From Stomoxys calcitrans (Eukaryota > Arthropoda > Insecta > Diptera > Muscidae), in assembly GCF_963082655.1 (NCBI RefSeq), contig NC_081552.1, positions 93,037,582 to 93,101,581 of the forward strand: 64,000 nt of DNA, read 5' to 3'. The notes under the pieces were generated by a model. That model saw nothing but the letters and a program-made list of their open reading frames with translations. It was not told the DNA's origin and did not search any database. This document shows positions 43,481 to 55,680 of the stretch, piece after piece. The translations under genes and the position numbers were made by a program. How positions within the stretch are numbered: the stretch's first letter is position 1; every line of letters begins with the position of its first letter.

Positions 43481-43869
43481 TGAGTCATCTCAGCGGATGC
43501 ATTACTGTAAGGAGTTTCTGATTTAATGACACAGACTGTACAAATGAAGACGAACTAACGAGGAGAATGATATGTTGGGCATTCCATTGTTCAACAATGG
43601 CATGATGAAGCTGAATATATAGGAGTAGATGGTACCATTAAGAATATAGGGCAGCATTTTCGGTTCAGACGAATAAGGATCTATGCGAATGGCTGTTGCG
43701 GCACATGAACAAAGTCCAGCCGCTAGGCGCAAAAAAAAGAAACACGGGTGGCCTCCAGAACCACGTTTATATCCCCAGCCCCGTGTTTGTATGCGTGCTG
43801 GAGGGGCCTAAGGAGAACTGTAGATGTCACATGACGCTATCGGTGGGATGGTCCTTGTTTTGTTTTATA
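43481..43869. other. Unassigned stretch, probably gypsy-internal
   Basis: No domain recognised; lies between gypsy RNase H text and MITE M copy 3. Confidence 0.3.
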
Positions 43870-43871
43870 TA

Positions 43872-44476
43872 AAGGGTGATTTTTTTGAGGTTAGGATTTT
43901 CATGCATTAGTATTTGACAGATCACGTGGGATTTCAGACATGGTGTCAAAGAGAAAGATGCTCAGTATGCTTTGACATTTCATCATGAATAGACTTACTA
44001 ACGAGCAACGCTTGCAAATCATTGAATTTTATTACCAAAATCAGTGTTCGGTTCGAAATGTGTTCATTCACCGTAACGTTGCGTCCAACAGCATCTTTGA
44101 AAAAATACGGTCCAATGATTCCACCAGCGTACAAACCACACCAAACAGTGCATTTTTCGGGATGCATGGGCAGTTCTTGGACGGCTTCTGGTTGCTCTTC
44201 ACTCCAAATGCGGCAATTTTGCTTATTTACGTAGCCATTCAACCAGAAATGAGCCTCATCGCTGAACAAAATTTGTCAAAATTTGAACACATTTCGAACC
44301 GAACACTGATTTTGGTAATAAAATTCAATGATTTGCAAGCGTTGCTCGTTAGTAAGTCTATTCATGATGAAATGTCAAAGCATACTGAGCATCTTTCTCT
44401 TTGACACCATGTCTGAAATCCCACGTGATCTGTCAAATACTAATGCATGAAAATCCTAACCTCAAAAAAATCACCC
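43872..44476. mobile_element. Mariner-type fold-back MITE M, copy 3
   Basis: Almost identical to copy 2 (36630-37236), with TA at both sides and the same transposase fragments. One residue differs in the plus-strand frame (FLDGFW for FLNGFW). Inserted into the gypsy relic. Confidence 0.9.
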
Positions 44477-46980
44477 TATATTTTTATTAGGAGCGCATCC
44501 ATATTTTGTTTTATGTTTTCGCAGGAAAAGTCTGGCAGTATGCGGCTGGGTTGACACCGCGACTTTTCCCGAACCCCAATCCACATGAGCTTCCTCTTGT
44601 TGGAATGCATTGGGGGAATGGGGCTTTTGTGGGGAAACCAAAACAGCATAATTGAAACGGATTCCATGCAAGTAATCCATCAGAAACAATCCATACCATC
44701 AAGAGGAAGAATATCTGAAAAGAAAAGTAGTGAAGAAATTATTAAAATAGATTAAATTATTGGGTAATGTGGAACGAAACCGCAACAGGCTAATGAAGAA
44801 AATTTTATGTGTGTATACAGCGTTTTGACTGTTTATGTAATTTGGTTTTATTTTCCAATTTAATTCATTTACATTAGTAAGACTCTTACTTCTAATTGTT
44901 TAATTCTAATTCTTAGCAACTAATAGTTTTTTCAAAGAACATATTTCTTATAGTTATTATAATTAGATAATTTGGCAGGCCAGCCCAGCCTATCTATGGA
45001 CTCTAAAACTATCCGCAACTTGCGTTATCTAAAAAAGATCTCTTGCCTGGTAAAATGGAAAAATCCAGGATCTATTCCTACTGTTTATGTATGGGACACA
45101 TTGCTTTTATTACTATGGCAGAATCGTAGTATGGCTTAGTTACTCATGACGGATAACACCGTATAGATTTCATTCAATAAAATTTGCGATCCAACAGAAA
45201 ATGATGCGAGAGAATTATGAGAGCAGTGGCAAATAGACGATATAGATAAATTGAGGGGAAATAAGAGAAAGGGTCAAATAGTTATTCGAAGTGAATGAGA
45301 CCAATGATATTAGAATGGCGACCTCAAGTAAAGTTGTCGTTTGTTGGAAGGTTTTCTCAAGCAAAGCGACCCTACAAATGCCAGTTAAGGAAGAAAAAGC
45401 CATGTCAGTGTGCTTGTATACTTGGTGCAAAGTTTTTTATGTGTATCGGGTGTTGAAAATTTGAAATAAAAAGTTAGTAAAAGAATAATAAAGTGTGAAT
45501 TTGCAAACAAATTTCGATTTAATTTTTTTTTGTTACAGTTTTATCCAGTACCTTTTTTACAAACAATTGCCTTCCGTGCCATCCTGCCCGTGATATTATT
45601 TATATAGACATTAATACGTGCATAAAATCAAGTAAGTTTCCGTTTTTTTTATTGCACATTATCAGGAAGCAGAAAGCGAATGATCTGTAGAAAGTACAAT
45701 TAAAGGGTTTTATTTAATTTTTGTCAGGTCTATCTATTTTTGTGTTAAAAATCTTTGGCTAACAGTATTGAATGCCACACCGGATTACTTACATCTCGCA
45801 CTACTGGTACCGCACGAAGCACGATATAATATTTGGGAGGAGCAAGGTAGGACAAAAAAATATAGTTTGCTATTTATCAAAATCAAACGCAAGATAAGAA
45901 AGGCCACAAACATTTCCGACGTCCAATAATAACGTCCGACGTAAGAACGTAAGTCTTCGCAGAGACGTATTTTGGTGTTGCCCATGCCTTTACTGTTTGC
46001 CTTGTGGAACATTGTTTGTCCACAGCTGGGCATGTCCAATTAGATGTCTAAGGTCACATATGCACACACACGTTGTAATTGAACCTGTGTTTTTTGTATA
46101 CACGATAGTGGTCTTTACACATAGAAGCACAGAGATGCCAAAGAAATATGATCCACAATAACAACACTCCTAAATTATAAAATATTTTGATTGCGGACGA
46201 TTCTTCCTCAATAACCATACATTGATGTTGAATTTTATATTGTATTTACTGTATGTTATCCTTTATGTAGATAAATTTTAGCTTATTCATATGTATTTTT
46301 TTTTTTAATTAATTGACTTTCAGACTTTTGGAGATAGGGTCTACAAAGTTGTATCGTAAAGTTCATCAATTCATTGTGTTTGTTGTAACCGAATTTACAG
46401 GCCTGGACTAAGAGAGCTCACTTAGGTAGGGAAGTGAAGGAGGTTTTTCAGTTTTTGTTTAATTTACCCGTTTGGGTTTTATAATGACTTTGTAGGGTCT
46501 AATTCTTAAAGTAAAGACAGTAAATAATTTTTTTTTGGTATTAATTTTCCTTTTTTTATTTTTTTGTGTGATTTTTTGTAAAACGATTAAACGAATATTA
46601 ATTTAAAATATTTTAAAAGTATAGAGTTAGGTTTAAATACAATAATAAACATGTATTCATAAATGTAAAGGAAATTATGATGTCTTCGTAAAGTTTTTTT
46701 AAGCGGGTGAAGTAAACGTGAGGTAAGTGATGTGATGTGGGCGGGTTTGTGGGGTCACTAGACAATGCTTTGGAGACTAAGTGACATTGGTAGGGAGGGA
46801 AACTGGAAGTTAAAATCTGCTTCCCAACAGATCAGATTGTGGACAATGATGTTAGAATGTTTTTGAATATAGATGATGAAATTTTTTTATTGCTACGGCC
46901 CTGGGCAAGGACAACGGGATGGGACCTCCCCTAAGAGCGACTAAGGCTAGTTGGTGCATAGTTGTCCGTCTGCTTCAAAA
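44477..46980. other. Unassigned stretch
   Basis: 2.5 kb with no recognisable gene or repeat. It includes long AT-rich parts (46540-46640) and poly(T) runs. It could be the decayed middle of the gypsy element or host sequence. Confidence 0.35.
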
Positions 46981-46984
46981 AGGC

Positions 46985-47810
46985 GAACCGTAACAAGGCT
47001 ACATGAAATCGTGTGTCGAATGCTCTTTTAGCCGAGAGCCAAGGAAGAAGGAATGCCAGCTGTATGGTGTGGATATCTCAAGAGTACCGTTTGAAGTGAT
47101 TCATATGGATCACTTGGGTCCTTTTATCGTAAGTCGACGTGGAAATGAATATATATCGGTGATTTTTGATGCAATGACTCGTTACTCTGCGACTATTCCT
47201 GTTCGATCAACGAATACGAAGCCAGTGTTGGGCCCGCTTAACCAGCTGACACTAAACTTTGGTTTGCCAAGACGAATACTGATCGAGGAACAGCTTTTAT
47301 ATTGTCGATATTTGCCGATTATTGTAAAGGGACCGATATTCAACACATCAAGGTTGCAGTACAGACACCCTGAGCGAATGGGTTGGCCGAACGGGTGAAC
47401 CAAACTATTTTGTTTTCCTGAGGACTTCAAGGAATTCCAAGGACTGGGACAACGAACTCAGACATGTCCCATGGAAGATCAATACGTCGGTTAATGCTAC
47501 GACTACGTTTTCACCTATTGCTCTTATTTTTGATTTTCAACTATGGGACAATAGTGGTAACAAATTTTTGTCTGCGGTTGCCGATGACAAGGAGACGACG
47601 AAAGAGGTGTCAAAAGCCAGATTTGACACGAAATATAAACCACCTTTCCAGTTCAACGAAGGCGATCTAGTTTTGATTGAGAGTGCAATGCGGAGCACTG
47701 ATAAATCTAGGAAACTTGATGCAAAGCATACCCATACATCGTCAAGATTTTTGCGATTCGACAGATACGTCATTGAAGACATCGAGGGAGCAGCGCGAAA
47801 TCAACGTTAA
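46985..47810 (+). pseudogene. Ty3/gypsy integrase relic
   Basis: Frame 47003-47398 starts with the CVECSF half of the zinc-binding HHCC domain and contains FEVIHMDHLGPF (first catalytic Asp), YISVIFDAMTRYSATIPV and a damaged DxGTAF-type block (RILIEEQLLYCRYL, where Asp is Glu-Glu). Later frames have ERMGWPNG, with the Glu of the usual GQVERxN motif displaced, and the C-terminal KPPFQFNEGDLVLIESAM. The position 3.5 kb after the RT relic and the same strand suit one degraded element of the mdg1/412 type. Confidence 0.75.
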
Positions 47811-48112
47811 TTCAACACTGTGGTCAGCAGTGACAAGATAATGGTGTGCCTTGTTTCCAGAAGTTGACAAAGTATACCGAGAAGATGGTCGTCATTAGGA
47901 CCATTCCGAAGAGCTCTTGTAACTCGAGGATGAGTTATCCTCAGGTTGTGAATAGTTGTCGAGTTGTTAATAGTTGTCGGCATAGTTTCCAATGTTGTCA
48001 CTATTATATTCTTTGCAATTTTCCTCACTATAAGCAAAGTAATAATTTTCCGCCTATTGTTAGCCAACGTTTCGCCGACGTCTAACTAAAGAGCATCTCA
48101 TCCGAGCTCTAC
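47811..48112. other. Unassigned stretch after gypsy integrase
   Basis: A minor direct repeat (gttgtgaatagttgtcgagtt-like, 47945-47980). No LTR identified. Confidence 0.3.
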
Positions 48113-48450
48113 CGTCACAGAAAAAATATAGACCTAAATTGGCCGATTAAACATGGTATTAACTTATAAAACTCTTTTCAACAAGAGTGCTAATTGCTTT
48201 AATTATTTTTGGCATAAAATTTCGATATTTTTTATATCACGGCAAGTGATTGGTATAGAAAGTATACGCTGAACATATTTTCAATTGTACAAATAAAATT
48301 GTTATTTAATGGTACAAATTATATATGACCATTATTATAATGTGTTCCCTTTCACACACATGCAACGCGAAAATAAGTGCGAACGTGTTAAATATATGTC
48401 TATTTTCTATCACATACAAACACAAAATGGCATGGCTAGAGAAAAAAAAA
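48113..48450 (+). repeat. Repeat F, copy 2
   Basis: Inverted relative to 40278-40610; see that entry. Confidence 0.7.
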
Positions 48451-48498
48451 TATCAAGAAAATTAGAATAGTGGTTTTTATCTTTATATAAAATGTAAT

Positions 48499-49851
48499 TA
48501 TACCCTCCACCATAAGATGGGGGGTATACTAATTTCGTCATTCTGTTTGTAACTACTCGAAATATTCGTCTGAGACCCCATAAAGTATATATATTCTTGA
48601 TCGTCGCGACATTTTATGTCGATCTAGCCATGTCCGTCCGTCTGTCCGTCCGTCCGTCCGTCCGTCCGTCCGTCCGTCTGTCTGTCGAAAGCACGCTAAC
48701 TTCCGAAGGAGTAAAGCTAGCCGCTTAAAATTTTGCACAAATACTTCTTATTAGTGTAGGTCGGTTGGTATTGTAAATGGGCCATATCGGTCCATGTTTC
48801 GATATAGCTGCCATATAAACCGATCTTGGGTCTTGAGTTCTTGAGTCTCTAGAAGGCGCAATTCTTATCCGACCAGAATGAAATTTTGCACGACGTGTTT
48901 TGTTATGATATCCAACAACTGTACCAAGTATGGTTCAAATCGGTCCATAACCTGATATAGCTGCCATATAAACCGATCTTGGGTCTTGACTTCTTGAGCC
49001 TCTAGAGTGCGCAATTCTTATCCGAATGGAATGAAATTTTGCACGACGTGTTTTGTTATGATATCCAACAACGGTGCCAAGTATAGTTCAAATCGGTCTA
49101 TAACCTGATATAGCTGCCATATAAACCGATCTTGGGTCTTGACTTCTTGAGCCTCTAGAGGGCACAATTCTTATCCGATTGGAATGAATTTTTGCACGAC
49201 GTGTTTTGTAATGATATCCAATAACTGTGCCAAGTATGGTTCAAATCGGTTCATAACCTGATATAGCTGCCATATAAACCGATCTTGGGTCTTGACTTCT
49301 TGAGCTTCTAGAGGGCGCAATTCCTATCCGATTTGGCTGAAATTTTGCATGACGTATTTTATTTTTACTTTCAACAACTGTGTCAAATAAGGTTCAAATC
49401 GGTTCATAACCTGATATAGCTGCCATATAAACCAATCTGGGATCTTGACTTCTCGACCCCTAGAGGTCGCAATTATTATCCGATATACCTGAAATTTTGT
49501 ACGACGGATCCTCTCATGACCATCAACAAACGTGTTTATTATGTTCTGACTCGGTCTATAGCCCGATACAGATCCCATATAAATCGTTCTTTCTATTTTA
49601 CTTCGTGAGCCCCAATGGGCGCAATTCTTATACGAATTGGCTGACATTTTACACAGGTCTCCAACATATAATTTAATTGTGGTCCGAACCGGACCATATC
49701 TTGATATCGTTTTAATAGCAGAGCAACTCTTTTCTTATATCATTTTTTGCCTAAGAAGAGATGCCGGGAAAAGAACTCGACAAATGCGATCCATGGTGGA
49801 GGGTATATAAGATTCGGCCCGGCCGAACTTAGCACGCTTTTACTTGTTTTT
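48499..49851 (+). repeat. Family A repeat, young copy 3
   Basis: Same orientation and essentially the same sequence as 38928-40277, including five 153-bp units and a (gtcc)n tract (about 48630-48688). Confidence 0.9.
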
Positions 49852-49914
49852 TATTATAATTTTAATGCAAAACAAATTTGTTATAAAAAATGTTGCGTTA
49901 AAATAGTGTCCGCT

Positions 49915-50206
49915 ACTATATTCGGTTTTCGCGTTGAAACTCCATATAAAAAAAAAACAAACGGAAAAATTTGCAGAAATGTGTTCGTTTCGTCATAACT
50001 TGTTATTTCATCTAGGAAAAATTTACATTTCGGGGACGCTCATTAAGAACACAACCACAGTCGATGTGTAACAAGTACTTTTCTTACGCAAAAAAAGAAA
50101 CGCGATTAGTGTTAGCGATGTTGCTCACATGGATTTACTCTGTGTGAAAAAATAGTGTCTGTGGATGCATGAATAAGAGAGTATTTTTTAAATATAAATA
50201 AATATA
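49915..50206 (+). repeat. K-family repeat, left part interrupted by the Penelope insertion
   Basis: Begins ctatattcggttttcgcgtt and reaches the aatataaataaatata segment, where the 11.1-kb Penelope complex interrupts it. The rest of the K copy resumes at 61352. Confidence 0.85.
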
Positions 50207-50306
50207 TAACTTTGTCTTCTTGGTTTGGCTCGAGGTCATCGAACAATTTACAAAAAAAAGGTGTTGGTGTTTTATATAATTGTTTGATTTGTAATTTTTA
50301 GCAATA

Positions 50307-50335
50307 TTTCGACCACCGCCGGTGATCTTCATCAG
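50307..50335 (-). ncRNA. Hammerhead-like core in the Penelope 3' region, left
   Basis: On the minus strand CTGATGA, a 7-bp stem (gatcacc / ggtggtc) with a ggc loop, and GAAA match the conserved core of hammerhead ribozymes, which are reported in Penelope-like elements. There is one extra A between CTGATGA and the stem, and I could not identify stems I and III with confidence. Confidence 0.4.
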
Positions 50336-50439
50336 GGTTTTAACTATAAATTGAACAAACAAGTAATTTTGCAAAAATTAAAAATATTTATACATTTGAA
50401 AATAATTACATTTTGAAAACAAAACAATCGACTTTTTCT

Positions 50440-50856
50440 TTACAGCGCACAAGTCCGACTAAAGCTCTCTCATTTTTGTCTGTATTTTTGTACCAAATTC
50501 CTGTAAATTTGAGGACAATTGTCTGTGTCTTTCTTAAAGTTCATACGTTTGTTTGTAGGGGTCTCAATAATATGTAACATTTCTCATGTAAATCGTCTTT
50601 TCTGATTGGATTCTTGTGGTAGTATGTCTACGTCTCTAAAATTTGGTGTATGCCCTGTTAAAGTGCAATGTGCTGCAAGTGCAGTTTTTTGTTCTAAAGG
50701 TTTGTCTTTCATTTTCTATTCAAATTTGTGAGATGATAATCTTGTTTTTAATTTAGTTTTGGTTGTTCCTACATATGTCATATGATATAAATTAGCTTCA
50801 TCCCCGTTACATTTAATCTTATAAACTACATTTGATTTGTCCTCCTTTTTCATCCT
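50440..50856 (-). pseudogene. Penelope GIY-YIG endonuclease, left-end copy
   Basis: Minus-strand text equivalent to the endonuclease at 60541-61065: YKIKCNGDEANLYHMTYVGT in pieces, then the region resembling CTLTGHTPNF and SNQKRRFTLEMLHII. It is cut at 50857, where the tandem array begins, so the N-terminal part is missing. Confidence 0.7.
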
Positions 50857-52733
50857 TTGAAGGGCAAAGTTTTTCTTTCTGTTAAACTTTTACTTGCTGA
50901 AAGTCAGTGCCAGTTACTCGAGTTTGATATTTTTCTTGTGAAGTGATCTGCAATGTAAGTATGATTACCCCCAGATTATTTAATTTCGAGAATAGACTTT
51001 TGAGGCATTTATTTATTTTTATAGTTTTTTACCTCACAGAAATTGCAGGTAATTAATTCGTGAGAGTTAAAATTATTTCCTCCGCGAGTGGATAAGTCAT
51101 TTTCTATCTAGACTTGCTTTTGTAATTTTTTTCCCCTTTGGCTTGATATAAGGAAAAAAAGGTATTTCATTTCATTTAAATTTGCCTCATAATCTCCCTA
51201 AAATCAATATTTTCTCCCTCCTTTAATATTCTTGTGTTAGGCCTTGACGTCATTGCAAATGATATGAAGCATAATACAAAATTTGATCAAACCTACATTC
51301 ATGCTCTGCTCTCTTTGTTTGCGATTGCCTACACTATTTTTGTCATCCAAACCAATAATCAGTTTCGTCGAGCTACCGTGATTAACGCATCAAAGATCTT
51401 GTGTGCGGCTTAGGCATACTTGCAGCCGTATGTCTGTCCAGTGTTGCAAAATAATTTAAAAAATTTTAATGCTTGCAAGGAAAACGAGTCGAAAACACCA
51501 AAGAAAGTGCACCCTTCATCATCATTGTACAACATCCTCGTGAAACTCGTTACTATTATTGAGTCTGCCAAGATTTGTGCCTTAATTAATAGCATCGATG
51601 TAAGCTGTAAAGAAGTGATAAATTTTGTGGTTTCAGGAAGATTACTATAGCAAAAAAATTGTTATCTAAATTCCATTTAGAAAATTGTGAAAAAAGTAAA
51701 AAAAAAGAGATAATTAATTGTGGTTTATTCCCTATCTTCCTTTTTGTAACACATTATATAATTATTATTTAGTGTTAGTTTTTTTTTGCCTTTCGAGGGT
51801 TAATTTTCTGTTTATATTACAATTCATGTGAAATACTTGTGTGTCTATGTGCCATCACTGATGTTAACAGCCTAACAGCTTTGTTACGAACATTTTTTTT
51901 TTGTTTTAAATCTCAACACGTCTGGCAACATGAGTCTAGCAACATCTCTCTGATACTCTCATCAGAACAACATTCGTGCCTGCAGTCAATTGAACAGCGC
52001 AGCCACCGTTAAGCCATTGTAGGTAATTTGTCTTTTCAGCTCTTTTCTTAAAATCAAAACCCCGTGCAGTTATACCCAGCTGATCTCTACGAAAGTACTT
52101 TCGACGAGGGAGCACAACAAAGCACGTAAGTCAATGACCCCATTAATTTGATCTTTAAGAAGAAAATAGTTAAAGAAAAGCAATGCCAAAAACAAATGAT
52201 AAGGTGACCATGTAGTTTTTGATCGTTTAGCAGATTTTTTTATGTGAATAATAACGTAATTCAAAGGAGATTTTCTTTATAAAGTTTTGCGCACTACTAA
52301 AGAAAAAAAAAATAATATTTCTTTTGCATAAATAATGAATGAAAAAACAATATATACACATATGTATTAATATAATTCTTTTAACATTAAAATATTCCAT
52401 TTATAAATAACTAGTAATATGGTCTGCCTTCTCTTAGTTTTTGTTAGTGCTTTACTTTTCTTATTTTGATGAGTCAAATTGGATATGAAAAGATACAAAA
52501 AATTAACAATTTGCCCTACTAAATAGATGAAATATGTGGGAAAGAGATTTGTTGCCGCCAAGCAAAAAAAAAAAAATATGGAAAAAAGACCATAGAAAAG
52601 AAAAGTGTATATGTCTTAATTTTTTTTGTGGAAAATAATGCTCGATTACTTAATTTTTGTTTCTAAATCTATTTTCTTTATCACTTTGTTTTTTTTTTAT
52701 TTATGAAATTTTCCTATTGCTGAAATTTATTAA
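50857..52733. other. Block X, unit 1: unidentified, possibly host-derived
   Basis: No transposon protein is visible. On the plus strand a frame from 51243 to 51650 is open except for one TAG (51411): LDVIANDMKHNTKFDQTYIH, LLSLFAIAYTIFVI, then LKNFNACKENESKTPKK and IINSIDV-like text to VVSGRLL and stop. It is preceded by a pyrimidine-rich run and ttag, like a splice acceptor. A strong donor-like cac|gtaagt lies at about 52125. These are hints of a captured exon, nothing more. The other copies are at 53803-55679 and 56749-58786. Confidence 0.4.
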
Positions 52734-52734
52734 T

Positions 52735-53802
52735 AATATGTAACATTTCTCATGTAAATCGTCTTTTCTGATTGGATTCTTGTGGTAGTATGTCTACGTC
52801 TCTAAAATTTGGTGTATGCCCTGTTAAAGTGCAATGTGCTGCAAGTGCAGTTTTTTGTTCTAAAGGTTTGTCTTTCATTTTCTATTCAAATTTGTGAGAT
52901 GATAATCTTGTTTTTAATTTAGTTTTGGTTGTTCCTACATATGTCATATGATATAAATTAGCTTCATCCCCGTTACATTTAATCTTATAAACTACATTTG
53001 ATTTGTCCTCCTTTTTCATCCTTGATTTAGTCCTGCTGAATATACTATTTAGTGTATTGTGGCTTTTTAAAGCCACAATTGGTAAGCCTTTCCGAAAACC
53101 TCGCAATATATGTCGTTTTCTTGAAGACTTTTGGTGTTGGTTCAATTCTGTTGTTCGGTGTTCTATTCTTGACGAATTTTATAAGGTCCTTAATAGCGTT
53201 GTTTGTTGTTTGTTTAATTGAAGTATTTGTTGAATTTTTCTTTCGTTATCTTCATTATATATTTTGTCACTGTTTTTTAGTACTCTGTCGATGAAATTAG
53301 TAGCCGTATATATTTTTATTCTTCTCGGATGATTTGAATAATAATTTATGAGTCTCCCAGATTCTCTAACTTTTTGATACCAATTTAATTTGAACTTATT
53401 TTGATGTCGGTGGACGACGGTGTCAAGATATGGTAATTTGTCATTTGATTCACATTCCATTGTGACCTGGACTTGTGGGTGGAAGGAATTTGTAGAGGCG
53501 CTTGCAATCCCAACTTACTTTGAGTTTGTTTTCTATTATATTTCCTCTTGAAATTTGAATTATGGATTTGTAACGTTTTGCTTTTGAGCGACCCCTGTTG
53601 GTTATTTTGGGCTTAAGGATAGATAGTATATATCATGGAGTTGACGTTTTTCTAACTTTCGCTTTGGCCGTTTTGGAACATTTTTTTTGGAAAGGAAACG
53701 TTAGTTGAGGGCCTCTCAGAGGTTTCTTCTAACCAAAATGGGGCAAACTCGTCCATTTTGTTATCGCATTGTCCACCGGTGAACATCTTTCTGCCTCTAA
53801 GA
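52735..53802 (-). pseudogene. Penelope thumb and GIY-YIG fragment (block P), unit 1
   Basis: Minus strand: NSFHPQVQVTMECESNDKLP begins about 53500 and continues LDTVVHRHQNKFKLNWYQKV, the RT thumb of Penelope-like elements. Frame 53145-52882 follows with LKSHNTLNSIFSRTKSRMKK, VVYKIKC and YVGTTKTKLKTRLSSHK; YKI and YVG are the hallmarks of GIY-YIG nucleases. The 3' end stops at about 52735 in the word aataat, well before the natural end. The upstream 53510-53800 part is not recognised. Confidence 0.8.
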
Positions 53803-55680
53803 TTTGAAGGGCAAAGTTTTTCTTTCTGTTAAACTTTTACTTGCTGAAAGTCAGTGCCAGTTACTCGAGTTTGATATTTTTCTTGTGAAGTGATCTGCAA
53901 TGTAAGTATGATTACCCCCAGATTATTTAATTTCGAGAATAGACTTTTGAGGCATTTATTTATTTTTATAGATTTTTACCTCACAGAAATTGCGAGTAAT
54001 TAATTCGTGAGAGTTAGAATTATTTCCTCCGCGAGTGGATAAGTCATTTTCTATCTAGACTTGCTTTTGTAATTTTTTTCCCCTTTGGCTTGATATAAGG
54101 AAAAAAAGGTATTTCATTTCATTTAAATTTGCTTCATAATCTCCCTAAAATCAATTTTTTCTCTCTCCTTTAATATTCTTGTGTTAGGCCTTGACGTCAT
54201 TGCAAATGATATGAAGCATAATACAAAATTTGATCAAACCTACATTCATGCTCTGCTCTCTTTGTTTGCGATTGCCTACACTATTTTTGTCATCCAAACC
54301 AATAATCAGTTTCGTCGAGCTACCGTGATTAACGCATCAAAGATCTTGTGTGCGGCTTAGGCATACTTGCAGCCGTGTGTCTGTCCAGTGTTGCAAAATA
54401 ATTTAAAAAATTTTAATGCTTGCAAGGAAAACGAGTCGAAAACACCAAAGAAAGTGCACCCTTCATCATCATTGTACAACATCCTCGTGAAACTCGTTAC
54501 TATTATTGAGTCTGCCAAGATTTGTGCCTTAATTAATAGCATCGATGTAAGCTGTAAAGAAGTGATAAATTTTGTGGTTTCAGGAAGATTACTATAGCAA
54601 AAAAATTGTTATCTAAATTCCATTTAGAAAATTGTGAAAAAAGTAAAAAAAAGAGATAATTAATTGTGGTTTATTCCCTATCTTCCTTTTTGTAACACAT
54701 TATATAATTATTATTTAGTGTTAGTTTTTTTTTGCCTTTCGAGGGTTAATTTTCTGTTTATATTACAATTCATGTGAAATACTTGTGTGTCTATGTGCCA
54801 TCACTGATGTTAACAGCCTAACAGCTTTGTTACGAACATTTTTTTTTTGTTTTAAATCTCAACACGTCTGGCAACATGAGTCTAGCAACATCTCTCTGAT
54901 ACTCTCATCAGAACAACATTCGTGCCTGCAGTCAATTGAACAGCGCAGCCACCGTTAAGCCATTGTAGGTAATTTGTCTTTTCAGCTCTTTTCTTAAAAT
55001 CAAAACCCCGTGCAGTTATACCCAGCTGATCTCTACGAAAGTACTTTCGACGAGGGAGCACAACAAAGCACGTAAGTCAATGACCCCATTAATTTGATCT
55101 TTAAGAAGAAAATAGTTAAAGAAAAGCAATGCCAAAAACAAATGATAAGGTGACCATGTAGTTTTTGATCGTTTAGCAGATTTTTTTATGTGAATAATAA
55201 CGTAATTCAAAGGAGATTTTCTTTATAAAGTTTTGCGCACTACTAAAGAAAAAAAAAATAATATTTCTTTTGCATAAATAATGAATGAAAAAACAATATA
55301 TACACATATGTATTAATATAATTCTTTTAACATTAAAATATTCCATTTATAAATAACTAGTAATATGGTCTGCCTTCTCTTAGTTTTTGTTAGTGCTTTA
55401 CTTTTCTTATTTTGATGAGTCAAATTGGATATGAAAAGATACAAAAAATTAACAATTTGCCCTACTAAATAGATGAAATATGTGGGAAAGAGATTTGTTG
55501 CCGCCAAGCAAAAAAAAAAAAATATGGAAAAAAGACCATAGAAAAGAAAAGTGTATATGTCTTAATTTTTTTTGTGGAAAATAATGCTCGATTACTTAAT
55601 TTTTGTTTCTAAATCTATTTTCTTTATCACTTTGTTTTTTTTTTATTTATGAAATTTTCCTATTGCTGAAATTTATTAAT

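Noticed and set aside
51420..51650. 76-codon frame conserved in three tandem units as a multigene family
   Set aside because: The conservation follows from recent tandem duplication of everything around it; there is no independent evidence of coding, so it is reported only as part of block X.
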